From Mermis nigrescens (lineage: Eukaryota; Nematoda; Enoplea; Mermithida; Mermithidae): DNA of 64,000 bases. The stretch's first letter is position 1. The number at the start of each line of letters is the position of its first letter. Location: assembly GCA_036768485.1 (NCBI GenBank), contig JAVLUZ010000693.1, positions 298,221 to 362,220 on the forward strand, given 5' to 3'. The notes under the pieces are model-generated. The model made no database searches. It saw only the letters and a list, made by a program, of their open reading frames with translations, and was not told the origin of the DNA. The position numbers and the translations under genes were made by a program. This document shows positions 1 to 11,105 of the stretch, piece by piece.

Positions 1-406
1 AAATTGGTATTACGTATATTACTCGTATAAACATAAACATATTTGTATGTCTGAGTAGATAATCATCTGCATTCATGCCGTTTATTTTTTCGATTTAAAT
101 TTTTAAAAGTATTTTATATTATTTATTTTTATTTTATTCATTCCACTCATTCGTGCCTCTCAATCGCTTTGGAAAATTCTTGAAAAAACAATAGATTTTT
201 GTTTTAACGAGAACAACCCGACCGAAAATTGCCATCTTGGAGTCTCTTGGGTTCTCTTTCCAGATTTTTTACAGTTGCGCGTTTGAACTGTAGTTTTTGT
301 ACGAATTAGAGGTCATGCAAGGATTTTTGGTCATCTCTTTTATTAAGTGAAAAAAGACTTCTTGGGACACAAATTTTTCGTGTCAGGTTTTTATTTGACT
401 TTTGAC

Positions 407-642
407 CATCAGGTGGAGCGGCACCAAAGTTCTGGGGGTGCAAAGTTTTGCCAAACGTCAAAAAATGGCCTCAAAAATGGTGGTATGGCGAAAAAACACT
501 ATTTTTAAACGTTTCTCATCGAGCATTATCCATTGACACCAAAAATTGCAAAGAAAACAGAAAAAAATTAAAAAATTGAATTCTGGGGGGTATTTTGGTT
601 TCTGGGAGTGCATACCCCAAACCCACCACACGCCCAGGTGTG
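407..642 (+). mobile_element. Family C MITE copy C1
   Basis: Reads CATCAGGTGGAGCGGCACC to CCCAGGTGTG, the standard family C ends. Flanks CTTTTGAC / CTCTTGAT match at 6 of 8. The interval 1-406 before it shows nothing I can identify. Confidence 0.75.
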
Positions 643-923
643 CTCTTGATGCGTCGTCTAAAAACGACTACCGTAAACTTGTTGATGCTTCCTGTACGCC
701 GAATTCTGTACCATAGTCTACTCAGCTGCTGCGAGTTGTTTGATCAATGCTCTTTGTACAATATCAAATGTTTTGGTCAATTTTTAAGAGTCTATGAAAG
801 ATCACAGTGCAGGAAATAAATCATATTTGAACATTTTGTGCTGCACATAAAAATAGTTGTATTTTTTATTTCATTTTTAATATAAATAATTTTATATTTT
901 ACCATCTTTAATAATGTATAGCA

Positions 924-1997
924 TCAGTGGCGGATCTAGGATTTTGCTAAGGGGGGGGGCGGTATCCCAACCCTTCCAAAGTCAAAAATAGGTCCGAAAA
1001 TTTGCCCTTAACGCGCGAAATAGCGTTTTTTTGGTGTTTTACTTTGTATACTTTTACATAAAATCACTTTTGACGCAATATTTTTTCTCAACATTTTAAA
1101 ATTTCAAACAATTCTGTGCGAAAAAATCATTAAATTTCTTTGACTTTAACAAAAATCTGGCGCGAAGCGCCAGAAAATTTGTGAAATTAAGGCGGATAGA
1201 CGTCTAGAAGCATGATTTACTGCTTGATTTCCTGTATTTATAGCGTTTGATGCGAAACACCGAAATTTATAATTGAAAATAGAAGAAAACTATTCAAAAA
1301 TAGCTCTTTCTGCTGTTCAAATTGTTTTGAAACCTACATGAACAGAAAATGGCGTCCAGGCAGTTTTTTTGCACAAGGTCCCTTTGTACATGTACAAAAA
1401 TGGTCCCTAAAAGTCTTTGTACATTTTGTTCACACAAATTTTTGGGTACTATGATACAGTACGGTAGCGACTTCAGTGTGGTAAAAACAGAGTTGTTCGA
1501 CCTTTGGTAGTGTATTTTGACTAATTTCTGGTTTTATGAGGGCAAAAATCATTGAGAATTATCTTAAAACGGCGCGAAGCGCCAAAAACTTTGACATTTT
1601 TAATTTCAAAATGCGATTTATGTTATTATACAGATTTATAGCACACATAATTACTCATTTTGGCGCGAAGCGCCGAAAATTTTTGCGAATTTTAGACCTT
1701 TTTTGCAGTTTTTGTCTTCCCAAAATCTTTGTACGTGTACAAAGACGGTCCCGAAAAGTCTTTGTACATCGGGAAAAATCTTTGCCAATTACAAAAAAAA
1801 CCGTGCTTCCAGGTCGCCATGAAAGTAGATAAATGTCATTAATAGGTATCATCTGGCGCGTAGTGCTGGAAAAATTTCAGAAATTATGGTCTTTGACGGC
1901 CAAAAATCAATGCAAATTGCATACCCATTCTTTATCTCGCCAAGTATTTTTTGCCAATGGGGGGGGGGGGTCGCCGCCCCCTTAAGATCTGCCCCTG
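924..1997. mobile_element. Family K hAT-like MITE carrying a nested family A copy
   Basis: Begins CAGTGGCGGATCTAGG and ends GCCCCTG, a terminal pattern common in hAT MITEs. It is flanked by TATAGCAT (916-923) and TGTAGCAT (1998-2005), 7 of 8 bases alike. Copy A1 sits inside it at 1361-1805. Internal hairpins GGCGCGAAGCGCC at 1159, 1571 and 1662; the last two belong to A1. Confidence 0.8.
1361..1805 (+). mobile_element. Family A MITE copy A1, nested in K
   Basis: About 445 bp with imperfect inverted ends of the CAGTG(T)n-GTACA type. The 8-bp duplication is CGTCCAGG / CTTCCAGG. The related K copy at 14702-15300 lacks the insertion at this point, so it shows the empty site. Confidence 0.88.
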
Positions 1998-2395
1998 TGT
2001 AGCATGCAATATTGTTTGCAGCTCTTTGTTCTGACTCCTGCCTGACTGCAATTTTACGTAAAATTTTATCCGAAAATTTTCTAAAATATAGCCGAACTCA
2101 TTGAATAAATATCAGAATGAAACAAGTTCGGTGCAAGAGAAAAACATGGTGCGAAGTACGCTTCCTAATATATGCACATATATATTCCTATTAAAAATGC
2201 TCTAAAACAAGGCCCAAAAAATATTGATTAAGACCACTTTTTTCCTTTAAACAATTTTGTAGAATGTCTACAAGACTTATTTTAGTCAAGAGCAGGCAAG
2301 GAATTGTAAAAATAACATGGTTCGCTTCGAGTTTAATGAATTTTGATCTGTTGAATTGCCGCCTGTCTTAACGGAAATATCGTGTCTTTCAGGAC

Positions 2396-3019
2396 CATAC
2401 ATGATCTTGGAAAGTTGGGATTTTCACCCCTCAGAAAAGTTTTCACCCCTCAAAAATTGTTTAACCCCTTAGAATTAGCGACTTTCCGAAAAATTCGTCG
2501 AAAAGGTACCCGTTTGAGCGTTTTTAGCTATCTCCTGGCTCAGAAAAGTCAAATTTTCTGGCGCTTAGTGCCATATACTCATTCTTTGACTATATTTTAT
2601 TCAATTTACTCGAAGTTTTTGATTTTTCTTCGAAGTTCTTCCGTGTTTTTATGCTCTCGAAAGAGCGTCGCTAGAAAGGCCAAAAACGACTTTTTGATGC
2701 GCACTCACCATTTTTGGGCCCAAAAAGGTACTTTAAAATTTCACTTCCTCAAATTCCAATCCTGTGCGTCATACCTGGGCGTGGGGGAGAATTTTGGGGG
2801 TATGCACCTCCCAGAAACCAAAATACCCCCAGAATTCAATTTTCGAAATTTTTCGTTTATTTTGCAATTTTTTGATGCTAATGGATAGTGCTCGATGAGA
2901 AACGTTGAAAAATGGTGTTTTTTCGCCTTATCACCATTTTAAGGCCATTTTTTGACCTTTTAAAAAATCTTGCAACCCCTCAGAGTTTTGGTGCCGCCCA
3001 CCTATGCTGTGCAGGTCTG
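2396..3019 (+). mobile_element. Family D MITE D1 inserted exactly at the XPG 3' splice site, carrying nested C2
   Basis: Starts CATACATGATCTTGG and ends GCAGGTCTG. The perfect 8-bp duplication TTCAGGAC lies at 2388-2395 and 3020-3027; it contains the splice acceptor CAG|GAC of the XPG exon, so both copies carry an acceptor. A family C element (2770-3006) interrupts D1 near its right end. Confidence 0.88.
2770..3006 (-). mobile_element. Family C MITE copy C2, nested in D1
   Basis: Ends CATACCTGGGCG and GCCCACCTATG, reverse orientation. Flanks CTGTGCGT / CTGTGCAG (6 of 8) are both pieces of the D1 right end, which shows D1 was there first. Confidence 0.82.
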
Positions 3020-3024
3020 TTCAG

Positions 3025-3712
3025 GACGTGGTACGAAACGAACAAGAAGGCGACGAAACCGCCGGCGAGTAGTGTTCGGAGTCGGCTCCTGAACCTTGAC
3101 CTCAAGTTTCCAAACTCGTTCCCCGATCAAGCGGTCTACGACGCATTCGCCCGATGTATGGAACAATCGAGCTACGCCGATTTGCCAAACGGCGATCCGA
3201 GCGGCCAATCCCGCGACGACTTTCCCCGTTTGGCTCCGTTGAGCAATTTTTACCAGGCGCTCGCCTCGAACGCTGATTCGCCGGGGCATCGCCAGGCCAC
3301 GCCTCTCGATAAATCCTATTGGCTGGGCGTTTTGTCGCGTCCGGACGATTTGCGCCATTTCGCCGCGTCGCATTTCGATTGGTCGTCGCCAAAAATTGAC
3401 GAAATGTTGACACCGGCGTTAAAACGATGGCGTCGGGAGACGGAACGATTTGGGAAGAATGGTCAGCAGACTTCCATCAAAAACTTCGCAGTATCTTTGG
3501 AAAAGAAACGCGGCGCTTTTTTCCACGACGATGCGAGCCGCGATGACGCCAGTTTAATGCCTACCGGATCGCGATTGGACAAAGCTTTGAAGAAGATTCG
3601 TAGCGAAGCTACCATTGGTCAAGTGGCGGACCAATCGAACGCGATTATTCCCGAGCGACCAATTAGGGTGAAGAGAGGGCGTGGCGCGACGAAACGTATT
3701 AAGAAATATTAG
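3025..3712 (+). CDS. ERCC5: XPG/ERCC5-like DNA repair endonuclease, last exon (C-terminal about 229 aa)
   Basis: This is the C-terminal coding exon of a Rad2/XPG-family structure-specific nuclease, which in nucleotide excision repair cuts 3' of the lesion. The acceptor is TTCAG before GAC at 3022-3024; the exon stays open to the TAA at 3710-3712 and is much more GC-rich than its surroundings. Landmarks in order: FPNSFPDQAVYDAF, matching the XPG stretch after the nuclease core (FPS-AVVNAY); RPDDLRHFAASHFDWSS followed by KIDEMLTPALKRW, matching the XPG helix-hairpin segment (PDLDLLREFC--FGW-TKTDE-L-PVLK); a degenerate PCNA-box, QTSIKNFA, at 3467-3490, in which the second aromatic residue is Ala; and a basic nuclear-localisation-like tail ending KRGRGATKRIKKY. 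The catalytic core must lie in exons left of the window. The family call rests on residue order remembered from XPG, not on a search. The acceptor is discussed under the element at 2396-3019. Confidence 0.72.
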
Positions 3713-3815
3713 CGCTGGTTGGTTTTCTAGTCTGACTTCGGATGATAAGAAATAGTTTATTCAAAGTGATGATTTGCAACAGCTTTAAAGTCAGACTACC
3801 TGCGTAGTTTATTGT

Positions 3816-3987
3816 CAGGCACCTATCTTTGGGGGAATAAGGGGGACCCCCAAAATCCAGAAAAATCGGAAAAAATATAACTTTTTAAACGTTATTTTGT
3901 GCTACTTTTGGTTTTTTTTGTGGGCTTAGTCCCCCAAAGATCGGTGTTGGTCCTCCCAAAAATGTAAGACGGCCAGCTAGGTGCCTG
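3816..3987. mobile_element. Family E MITE copy E1 in the XPG 3' UTR
   Basis: Ends CAGGCACC and GGTGCCTG are inverted repeats. Flanks TTTATTGT / TGTATTGT match at 7 of 8. The 172-bp element is about 100 bases past the stop codon, so it would be transcribed in the 3' UTR. Confidence 0.82.
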
Positions 3988-4350
3988 TGTATTGTACAAG
4001 TAGAATGCGCTTCTTGTATATTGTATTGTAAAATTATTTGTACATAGTGTTAGTACTATTCGAATTCGACTTTCTACGAAATTCTCTCGACGTACAATTT
4101 GTACTAAATAAGCGGGCTATTATTTACGTAGATACACACGTATTGTGCTATTCCGAGCCAACACGGGAAAATCGACACAGGTCATTAGAGCTCTTGCTGT
4201 AAAGCGCTTATCTGAGAATATTCGATCACGAACTTTAGTAGCACATAACTAAAAGCACTTCAAATCGAATTTTGAGGTTACAAATTGTTTGTCCAGAAAT
4301 AATTCTAGATTTTCCAGTGTTTAATCGGATATGTACATAGTTGCTATGAA

Positions 4351-4356
4351 AATAAA
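4351..4356 (+). other. Candidate polyadenylation signal of the XPG-like gene
   Basis: An AATAAA hexamer lies about 640 bases after the XPG stop codon, downstream of a transposon (3816-3987) that would sit in the 3' UTR. It is the first good hexamer I see on this strand after the stop. The cleavage site is not determined. Confidence 0.35.
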
Positions 4357-4444
4357 ATACTTATTCGTCAGAGTAAAAGTGTCCCTCTTGCTTCGGGATC
4401 TTATCTGTATGGGCACGTCCGCTCTGAACTGATAGGTAGGTAAC

Positions 4445-4648
4445 CATAGGTGGACAGCACTGAAATTCTGGAGGGGGGGGTGAAAAATTCTCAAAGGTCA
4501 AAAATGGTCTTAAAAGTGGTCGTATGGCAAAACAAATACCATTTTTCGACGTTTCTTATCGAGCACTATCCAATGGCATCAAAAAATCGCTAAAAAAAAA
4601 TTTCAAAATTTGAATTCTGGGGGGTGCATACCCCAACGCCCATGTGTG
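4445..4648 (+). mobile_element. Family C MITE copy C3
   Basis: CATAGGTGGACAGC to CCCATGTGTG, flanked by a perfect 8-bp duplication TAGGTAAC (4437-4444, 4649-4656). Confidence 0.88.
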
Positions 4649-4779
4649 TAGGTAACCTATCTATGTATATGTACTTACGTACAGCTCTACCAAATCTTGC
4701 GCTGCATCTTTAGGTACCTAACCTACTTGTATTTTCAACCTTATATGAGTAATTAATTACAATATCTGAACACGCATTG

Positions 4780-4880
4780 GCCCGCAGATTACTATAGACC
4801 CTAGGATTCTATTTTTGTAACTTGGTGATTTCACCCAACCAGACCCTCTCAGAATTTTTTTGCCGCCCGTGCATGGTAAC
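4780..4880. repeat. Family H fragment
   Basis: Shares with 22230-22380 and 44949-45103 the order: CCC-AGATTACT-TAGACCC, AGAATTCTATTTTT, a CACCC box, then CAGAATTTTTTTGCCGCCC. Boundaries are uncertain. The next 600 bases hold no recognisable gene. Confidence 0.5.
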
Positions 4881-5554
4881 AATCAAATTTCTGGAGGAGT
4901 CTAATGGGATAAAATAGCGATCCATTCGTTTCTGTGTCAACCAACTACACATGAGCGTTTGTACCTCCAGAATCCGGTACCTAACACCTAAAATCGACAC
5001 CCGAAGAATTACATTTTAGGATTCAGCCAGTTTTACACCACCTAAACCCACCAGAATTTGGTCGCTGCCCATCTATGCCTTTAACCCCCATGTTCATGTG
5101 TTTCCAACACTTTTAAAAACAATATGCAGTTTTACAAGACGACCAGGATTCTGCGCGTTTGAATTCCAATTGGTGTAACAAAACAAACGACGGCAAAAGT
5201 TCGACAGAGCTCTCCGATCGCAAAAACTTTAAGGGTACTTTCAAAATCGACGCTTAAACAATACGGTACCTCCTTAAATATCGTAGAGTACTATCCCCTT
5301 ATCAAGTGCCAGAAAAATCTCGAAAATCATGTAAAAATCATGAAAAACATCTGTTCTTCATTGGGTCTATTTCCAGACGACAATAGGTTGGCGAGGCGAC
5401 CACCCCAAAGCTTGTCCTTGTTGATAATAGCAAGAGGAAACTACTTTGATTGCACAAAGTTACTAGCAGGCTAAGCATTAGCCAACTGCATCTTCGCACA
5501 TCTTTAAACAAGCGAGGACATCTATAGCTCCTTCATAAAATGCTAACATGCGCG

Positions 5555-5708
5555 CATGGGCAGTGGGGGCACTGGGAAGCAGCCAAATTCTGGGAGGAGT
5601 CCGACAGAGCAGAATCGCCAAAAATTAAATCCTTGGGGTCTATCGACTTTTAGGCGTCTTTCTAATTATTGAGGTCCAGATCGCCTCCTCCCCCTCCGCC
5701 CATTTGCG
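5555..5708 (+). repeat. Family I repeat copy I1
   Basis: From CATGGGCAGTGGG to CCGCCCATTTGCG; the internal order CAAATTCTGGG, GTCC, GGGTCTATC is shared with 17166-17303 and 45346-45508. Between 5709 and 6708 there is AT-rich sequence with no gene signal that I can see. Confidence 0.55.
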
Positions 5709-6708
5709 CTATTAAGCATAAGATATGCATATAAAAGGCGAATTTATTCTCATACAGACAAAATAAATGTGGGATACATTAGAAAGATAATACATAAACA
5801 AATGAAGTCCGTTCTTTGAAATAATCTGCGTTTAAAGCGACCAATTACACACGAAAACAAACCATAAAAACAAATAACGACGAATCCTTGTAAACTACAT
5901 ATTATAATGGGTAAAGGTAGCGATGTAGTGGAGCTTCTGCATATAATATATACATACACGATCGCGATGGAAAAGCAATTATTGACAGATTTTTCGATGT
6001 TTTCGTATATTAGAAAACTGATTATTTACATTTTTAGGTTTAAAAAGTATGCTTGAAGCATCTAAACACTTCCACATTTATTTGGATTTGACAGCAGCGA
6101 GCTTGTAAAAGCAATTCCGGTGTCTATAGCAGAATCTAAGCTGTAATGTGTTCAACACAAAAATAAAAACAAGCAGCAAATTAAAGCATTACGATCCCTA
6201 AATACACATTTCATACGCGACTGAAAAAATTTTCCAAGGAAAAATGGCATGAAAGAATTAAGGATTCCGGAAAAAGAGTTTAAATGGAATAAATTCCGAA
6301 AATTTTTGTTCCCAAGCCGCAATAGCTCGCACGTTGCAAATATATAGATTTACTACACGCAATCAATAAATGTATATAGAAATAGGCATGATGCAATATG
6401 TGTACGCGATGCGCGCGTAAAAAAAATCAAGCAAAAAAGGCGAAATACAGGATCGGAAGATTGAATAGAGACATTTGTCCGACGAGGAAACGTTCACATT
6501 TACAAATGACAAGTGGTTTTTTGCTCAGCGCAGCCGACGTCACGTCCAATTGATTCGATTCGCAGGAGAACAGTATTTTAGAACAAGTTTAATTCATAAA
6601 CGGATTCCACGTATTTTGCGACACACCGCCGTTGCTTGACGAAGGTGCCTAATAAATTTCGCCCAATAAACACTTCTGCGCAATTTATGCATAGAAGATA
6701 ATGTCTAG

Positions 6709-6880
6709 CATAGGTGAGCGGCCTGGGAGGTGCAAGATTCATTTTTCAACGTTTCTCATCGAGCACTATCCATGGCATGAAAAAATGCAAAAAACAAAAA
6801 ATTTCTAAAATTCAATTCTGGGGGAAGTATTTTGGTTTTTGCGGGGTGCATACCCACCAGTTCCTCCACTCATAGGTATG
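6709..6880 (+). mobile_element. Family C MITE copy C4, internally deleted
   Basis: Starts CATAGGTGAGCGGCC and ends near CATAGGTATG. Flanks ATGTCTAG / GTGTTTAG match at 6 of 8. The left half (CAAAGGTCAAAAATGGCC block) is missing. Confidence 0.65.
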
Positions 6881-7100
6881 GTGTTTAGGGTGTAAGAAAG
6901 CAACAACTATGAACGTATGAAGAGAACTATTTGTAGACCGTTTCGCGAAACCATATGCGTAACACATAATTTTTATAAGTGTGAAAATAATAGAAAAAAG
7001 ATATGTCTAGAAACTACTCCTTTTGGCTACTTCAGTAGGTGGTAAAAATTGATTTCTAATCAAAAGGTTTGGTGAAATGGACTATTTTATCGGTAATCTA

Positions 7101-7460
7101 CAGCAAAGACGCACAGCAGGGGAATTCTCCGGGGGAGGAATTAAAATTTATTGTGCCTTTTTTGAGCTCGAAAATGGTGAATACGGGTCAAAAACATCGT
7201 TCTTCGGCGTTTCTGACCATGCTCTATCTTTGTAGAACATAAACGAACATCAAAACATGATGATAAGCGCAGAAAAGTTGACACTTTTGAGCAAAAAGAT
7301 AGCTAAAAACAATTAAAAAGCACCTTTTCCACGCATTCTTAAGAAATTTTTGAAAACTTTGGAAACATCACAAATTCTGGGGGGAGGGGGTGAAAAAATT
7401 TCAGAGAGGGGGGCTGAAAATTTTCTGGTGGTTGAACTTCCCCCCAGATCGTGTACGGTC
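7101..7460 (-). mobile_element. Family D copy D2, reverse orientation
   Basis: Reads CACAGCAGGGGAATTC, then the family D core (GCTCTATCTTTGTAGAACATAA, GCAAAAAGATAGC), ending at CCAGATCGTGTACG. It faces D3 (7543-7930) head to head. The spacer of about 80 bases is unrelated. Confidence 0.65.
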
Positions 7461-7542
7461 TACAATAATACAGCTTTAAAAAATGGAATGCCACCTTTGT
7501 TTGATTGCTGCGCAATATTAGGGAACTTTATACATTTCAAGC

Positions 7543-7930
7543 CATAAATGATCTCGGAGTGGTTGAGGGGTTTCACCCTCCCCCTCAAGAAAAATTTCGC
7601 CCTCCCCAAGAATTCGCAATTTTCCAAGTTTCCAGAAATTTCCTAAAAGTCGTAGAAAAGGTGCCCTTTTAAGCGCTTTTAGCCACCCATTCGCTCGAAA
7701 GTGTCAAATTTTCGGCGTTTCGTGCCGTATACTCATGTTATAACTATATTTTTGTTCAATTTGTTCAACCTACATATTTATGTCAGAAATTTGTAATGTC
7801 TTTTTGCTCTAGAAAGATAGGTTATGGTCAGAAACGCCAAAAACGATGTTTTTGACGCGTATCCACCATTTTTAGGCCCAAAATGGGCACATTAAAAATT
7901 CACCCCCCAGAATTCCCTATTGTGCATGAC
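7543..7930 (+). mobile_element. Family D copy D3, forward orientation
   Basis: Starts CATAAATGATCTCGG and ends TTGTGCATGA, with the whole D core including the degenerate hairpin GGCGTTTCGTGCC near 7703. With D2 it makes an 830-bp inverted pair. From 7931 to 8709 I see no gene. Confidence 0.7.
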
Positions 7931-8709
7931 AGCTTTAAACTGCCATTACTACGATTTATACATTCATTACCTCTATGTACAGTTTCGTGAAAAAGGATAA
8001 AACGATTATAGATCGTGCTATATTTAGGAATAAAGCATGTTTGATAATTATTTGAGGATCTGAAACATCAGTCGCAAAAGATTCTATTTTAGTGACATAC
8101 GCACAATGTCTCATTAAAGCCTGCTCAGCAAGTTTTATACAATTTGCAATTTTAACTTTAAGTTAGTGTAAAATGCCGAGAACATATAAGTTTTACAACA
8201 CAAAAACTACATTTTATCGACAGATTACATACAATGTCTTTCATTCCTCTAATTTCTAGAGCTTAAGTAGTAATTTAGTAATTTAATAAACTTTTGACGC
8301 TTTTTGTTCGGTTTAAATTCGATTTCGCAACTTCATAAAGTAAAACGAATAATAAAATTACCATTTTACTGCTTTCGTTGACAAATTATTCTTGATCCAC
8401 AAAAAACTGTGTACTGATGCAAAAACAATTCGATTTTTATATTTTCTTCTTTTCTAGGTCTTTTTAAAAAGTCTTTACACCATACAGATTTATCACATTG
8501 ACAGCATTTATTGATTAGAAAATAACAAACAGAATACGCAACGACTATGTTAAAGGAACCATAGATGCATTAGATCAACTTGACCAGGGCGAAGTTGAAA
8601 TCAATAATTCGTGGTCAAAGAGGGGTAAAATCCAGGATTTTTCTAAAGTAAATCGCCTTTTGGAATAGGTACGTCGAAAGTGCTTGCATATATTATTGTG
8701 TGCTTTCAC

Positions 8710-8932
8710 CAGACATGTAATGGGGGCATTTTCCCACCCTAAGTTGGTTGTCCCCCATCCACAAAAGCCAGGAAATTTTTGACTTCCCCTATTTTTGAGA
8801 AAAAATTGAATTTTTAGGCCGTTTTTACGTGTTTTTTTAATCATTTGGCCGAAAATTAGAGGTCATTCAGCCCCAAACCCCTTAAAATGGCTGGAGACCT
8901 CCCGCCCAAATTTATGAGCCGTTACATGTATG
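8710..8932 (+). mobile_element. Family B MITE copy B1
   Basis: CAGACATGTAATGG to TTACATGTATG, containing the family blocks CCCAAAGTTGGTCGTCCC-like, AAAATTTTTGAC and GCCGTTTTTA. Flanks GCTTTCAC / GCTTTAAG match at 6 of 8. Confidence 0.75.
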
Positions 8933-8991
8933 GCTTTAAGTGCTCAACTGTATCAAACTTTCGAGCTGTTCAGCGGTGGGGATGGTATGTC

Positions 8992-9242
8992 CACACCTGG
9001 GCGTGGAGGGGGGCTTTGGGGGGTATGCACCCCCCGATAAACTCAGAAACAATACCCCCCAGAATTCAATTTTTGAAATTTTTTTCGTATTTTTCGCAAT
9101 TTTTTGATGCCAATGGATAGTGCTCGATGAGAAATGTCAAAAAATTGTGTTTTTTCGCCATACCACCAGTTTTAAAGAAATTTTTTGCCCTTTGAAAAAT
9201 CTTGAACCCCCTTCCCCAGAATTTTCTTGCTGCCCACGTATG
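8992..9242 (-). mobile_element. Family C MITE copy C5
   Basis: CACACCTGGGCGTGG to GCCCACGTATG in reverse orientation. Flanks GGTATGTC / GTTATGTC match at 7 of 8. Confidence 0.82.
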
Positions 9243-9422
9243 GTTATGTCTCCTCTCATCCCTTCCTATGTGCATTAACGTTAGGAATACAATCGTTATC
9301 AAAAACTTGCTCATGCAATCAGCTACTGTACCTACCGAGCACCAGCTCTTGAAAGGCGACTCAGATTATTTTTCATCCATTTTATAAAATAATTTGAGCT
9401 TTCATAGCAGTACTGACGACAC

Positions 9423-9810
9423 ATTGGCGTGGGGGATTAGGGTAGGTTGCCCCCAGAAGTTGAAACCTCATAGAATTCTATTTTTAATAACATTTTTGAC
9501 AATTTTACCCATCCTAACCATAGATGCATGCACGACCGATCTGGGAGGGGTCAAAAATTGAGCTTTTGTGGGCCAAAATGACCTCAAAAACTGTCATATG
9601 CGCTAAAATAGCGTTAAATCTACGTTATTACACAGTTTCTGGTCAATTTGAAGCACTTTTGAAGAAAACTTTCAACTTTCATACGTTTTTGGCCTTCATT
9701 TTGTCCACAAAATTTTCCATTTTTCCACTCTGGGGTCTAGACCCCCACCCCCCGACGTACATGTCTGATCCTGCCTCCCCCAGAATTTTTTTCCTGCCTA
9801 TGTATCGTAC
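9423..9810. repeat. Family H then family J repeat pair
   Basis: An H-type fragment (GGCGTGGGGG...CCCATCC, to about 9520) is followed by family J (GATGCATGCACG...CTGCCTATGTA). J recurs in the cluster at 45103-46330. No target duplications could be assigned. Confidence 0.5.
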
Positions 9811-9912
9811 TGACCGCTTTCCTTCAATTTAGCGCTGAAAACTATATTCATGTACAGATACAAAAATAATAATGGACCACTCATTATAGATTTAATGTAA
9901 AACGGTGATGAT

Positions 9913-10154
9913 CATACGTGGGCAGCAAGAAAATTCTGGGGGGTGCAAGATTTTTTGAAGGTCAAAAATTGGTCTTAAAAATGGTGGTATGGCGATAAAA
10001 ACACCATTTTTCGACGTTTCTCATCAAGCACTATCCATTGGCATCAAAAAATTGCGAGAAAAACGAAAAAAATTTTCAAAAATTGAATTCTGGTGGGGGG
10101 TATTTTGATTTCTGGGGGGTGCATACCCACCCAAACCCCCCACGCCCAGGTGTG
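9913..10154 (+). mobile_element. Family C MITE copy C6 (cleanest copy)
   Basis: 242 bp, CATACGTGGGCAGC to CCCAGGTGTG, flanked by the perfect 8-bp duplication GTGATGAT (9905-9912, 10155-10162). The ends are inverted: CA-A--TGGGC against its complement. Confidence 0.92.
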
Positions 10155-10684
10155 GTGATGATAACCTTGATTTATTACTCTACTCATATAAACAAAATCT
10201 ACCTTTCAAACTATCCACAGAACTGGTTTCTCATAATCAAATCCATTCACGATTTCTACACGATAAAGATTCAAAAAGTGCGAGATTAAGAAAAGCTACC
10301 TACAAAATTTCGGGAATTTATTAAATGCAGTCAATTTCCGGTTAACCACCGAAAATACCAATAAGGTGACAATGAAAAATTGAAAAAGGTGCGGTGTTCA
10401 TGAAAGCTGGAAGGATTAGGCACTATTTATAAATTCAATAGTCTTAAAAAAGAAAATTCAAACATGTAACGCTTGAAAATTTTTGGTGGGGGAAGTAGAC
10501 CTTGTATTTCCAATTGAAAAAAGCGCCTAAAAACGGTCTACAAATGCTAGTATTTGCCCTAAAATTCGGAACAACAAAAAAATCCAAATTTTCCTCTCTG
10601 CCTCTCATTCAGTGTACGGGAAGTCAATTGATGAAGAAAATTGAAGAAAGGATCCCCATACCATTTTACAAAGATGTTCACATC

Positions 10685-11099
10685 CATGCATGTAACAGGG
10701 GATCTCCCATTCAAAGTTGATTGACCTACCATCCCCCAAAAGCCAGAAAATTTTCGACACCCACCACCACGAATTTTTCGGCATTTCGCGCCCTTTTTAG
10801 ATACTTCTCAGTATTTTTTGTCATCAGAAACCCAGAAATTAACTAAAAAACACCACAAAAGGTCAAAAAACCCTGTTTTACTACACCGAAAACATTACTA
10901 TACCATATGATAGTACCCAAAAATTTGCATATAAAAATGTCCTGTACAAAAAACAATGCCCCCGATTTTAGGAGAAACGAATTCTTAGGCCGTTTATAGG
11001 TGTTTTTTTGACCATTTTTGACCAAAATTGGAGGTCATTTACCCTTCCGCCAAAAAGGCCGGGGAAACCCCGACCAAAATTTCGAGCCATTACATGTAT
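10685..11099 (+). mobile_element. Family B MITE copy B3 abutting the AGFG stop codon, with nested partial A
   Basis: CATGCATGTAAC to TTACATGTAT. Flanks TTCACATC (10677-10684) / TTCATATC (11100-11107) match at 7 of 8; the right copy overlaps the AGFG stop codon at 11106-11108. A 5'-truncated family A copy lies inside at about 10778-10958. Confidence 0.75.
10778..10958 (-). mobile_element. Truncated family A copy A9, nested in B3
   Basis: Contains the A blocks CCCTGTTTTACTACACCG, TACCATATGATAGTACCC and the end TGTACAAAAAACAATG. The other half is missing. Confidence 0.7.
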
Positions 11100-11105
11100 T
11101 TCATA

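Noticed and set aside
2382..2888. A 168-aa plus-strand open frame before the XPG exon
   Set aside because: It lies almost entirely in transposon D1 and nested C2; it matters only as a possible read-through if the left acceptor is used.
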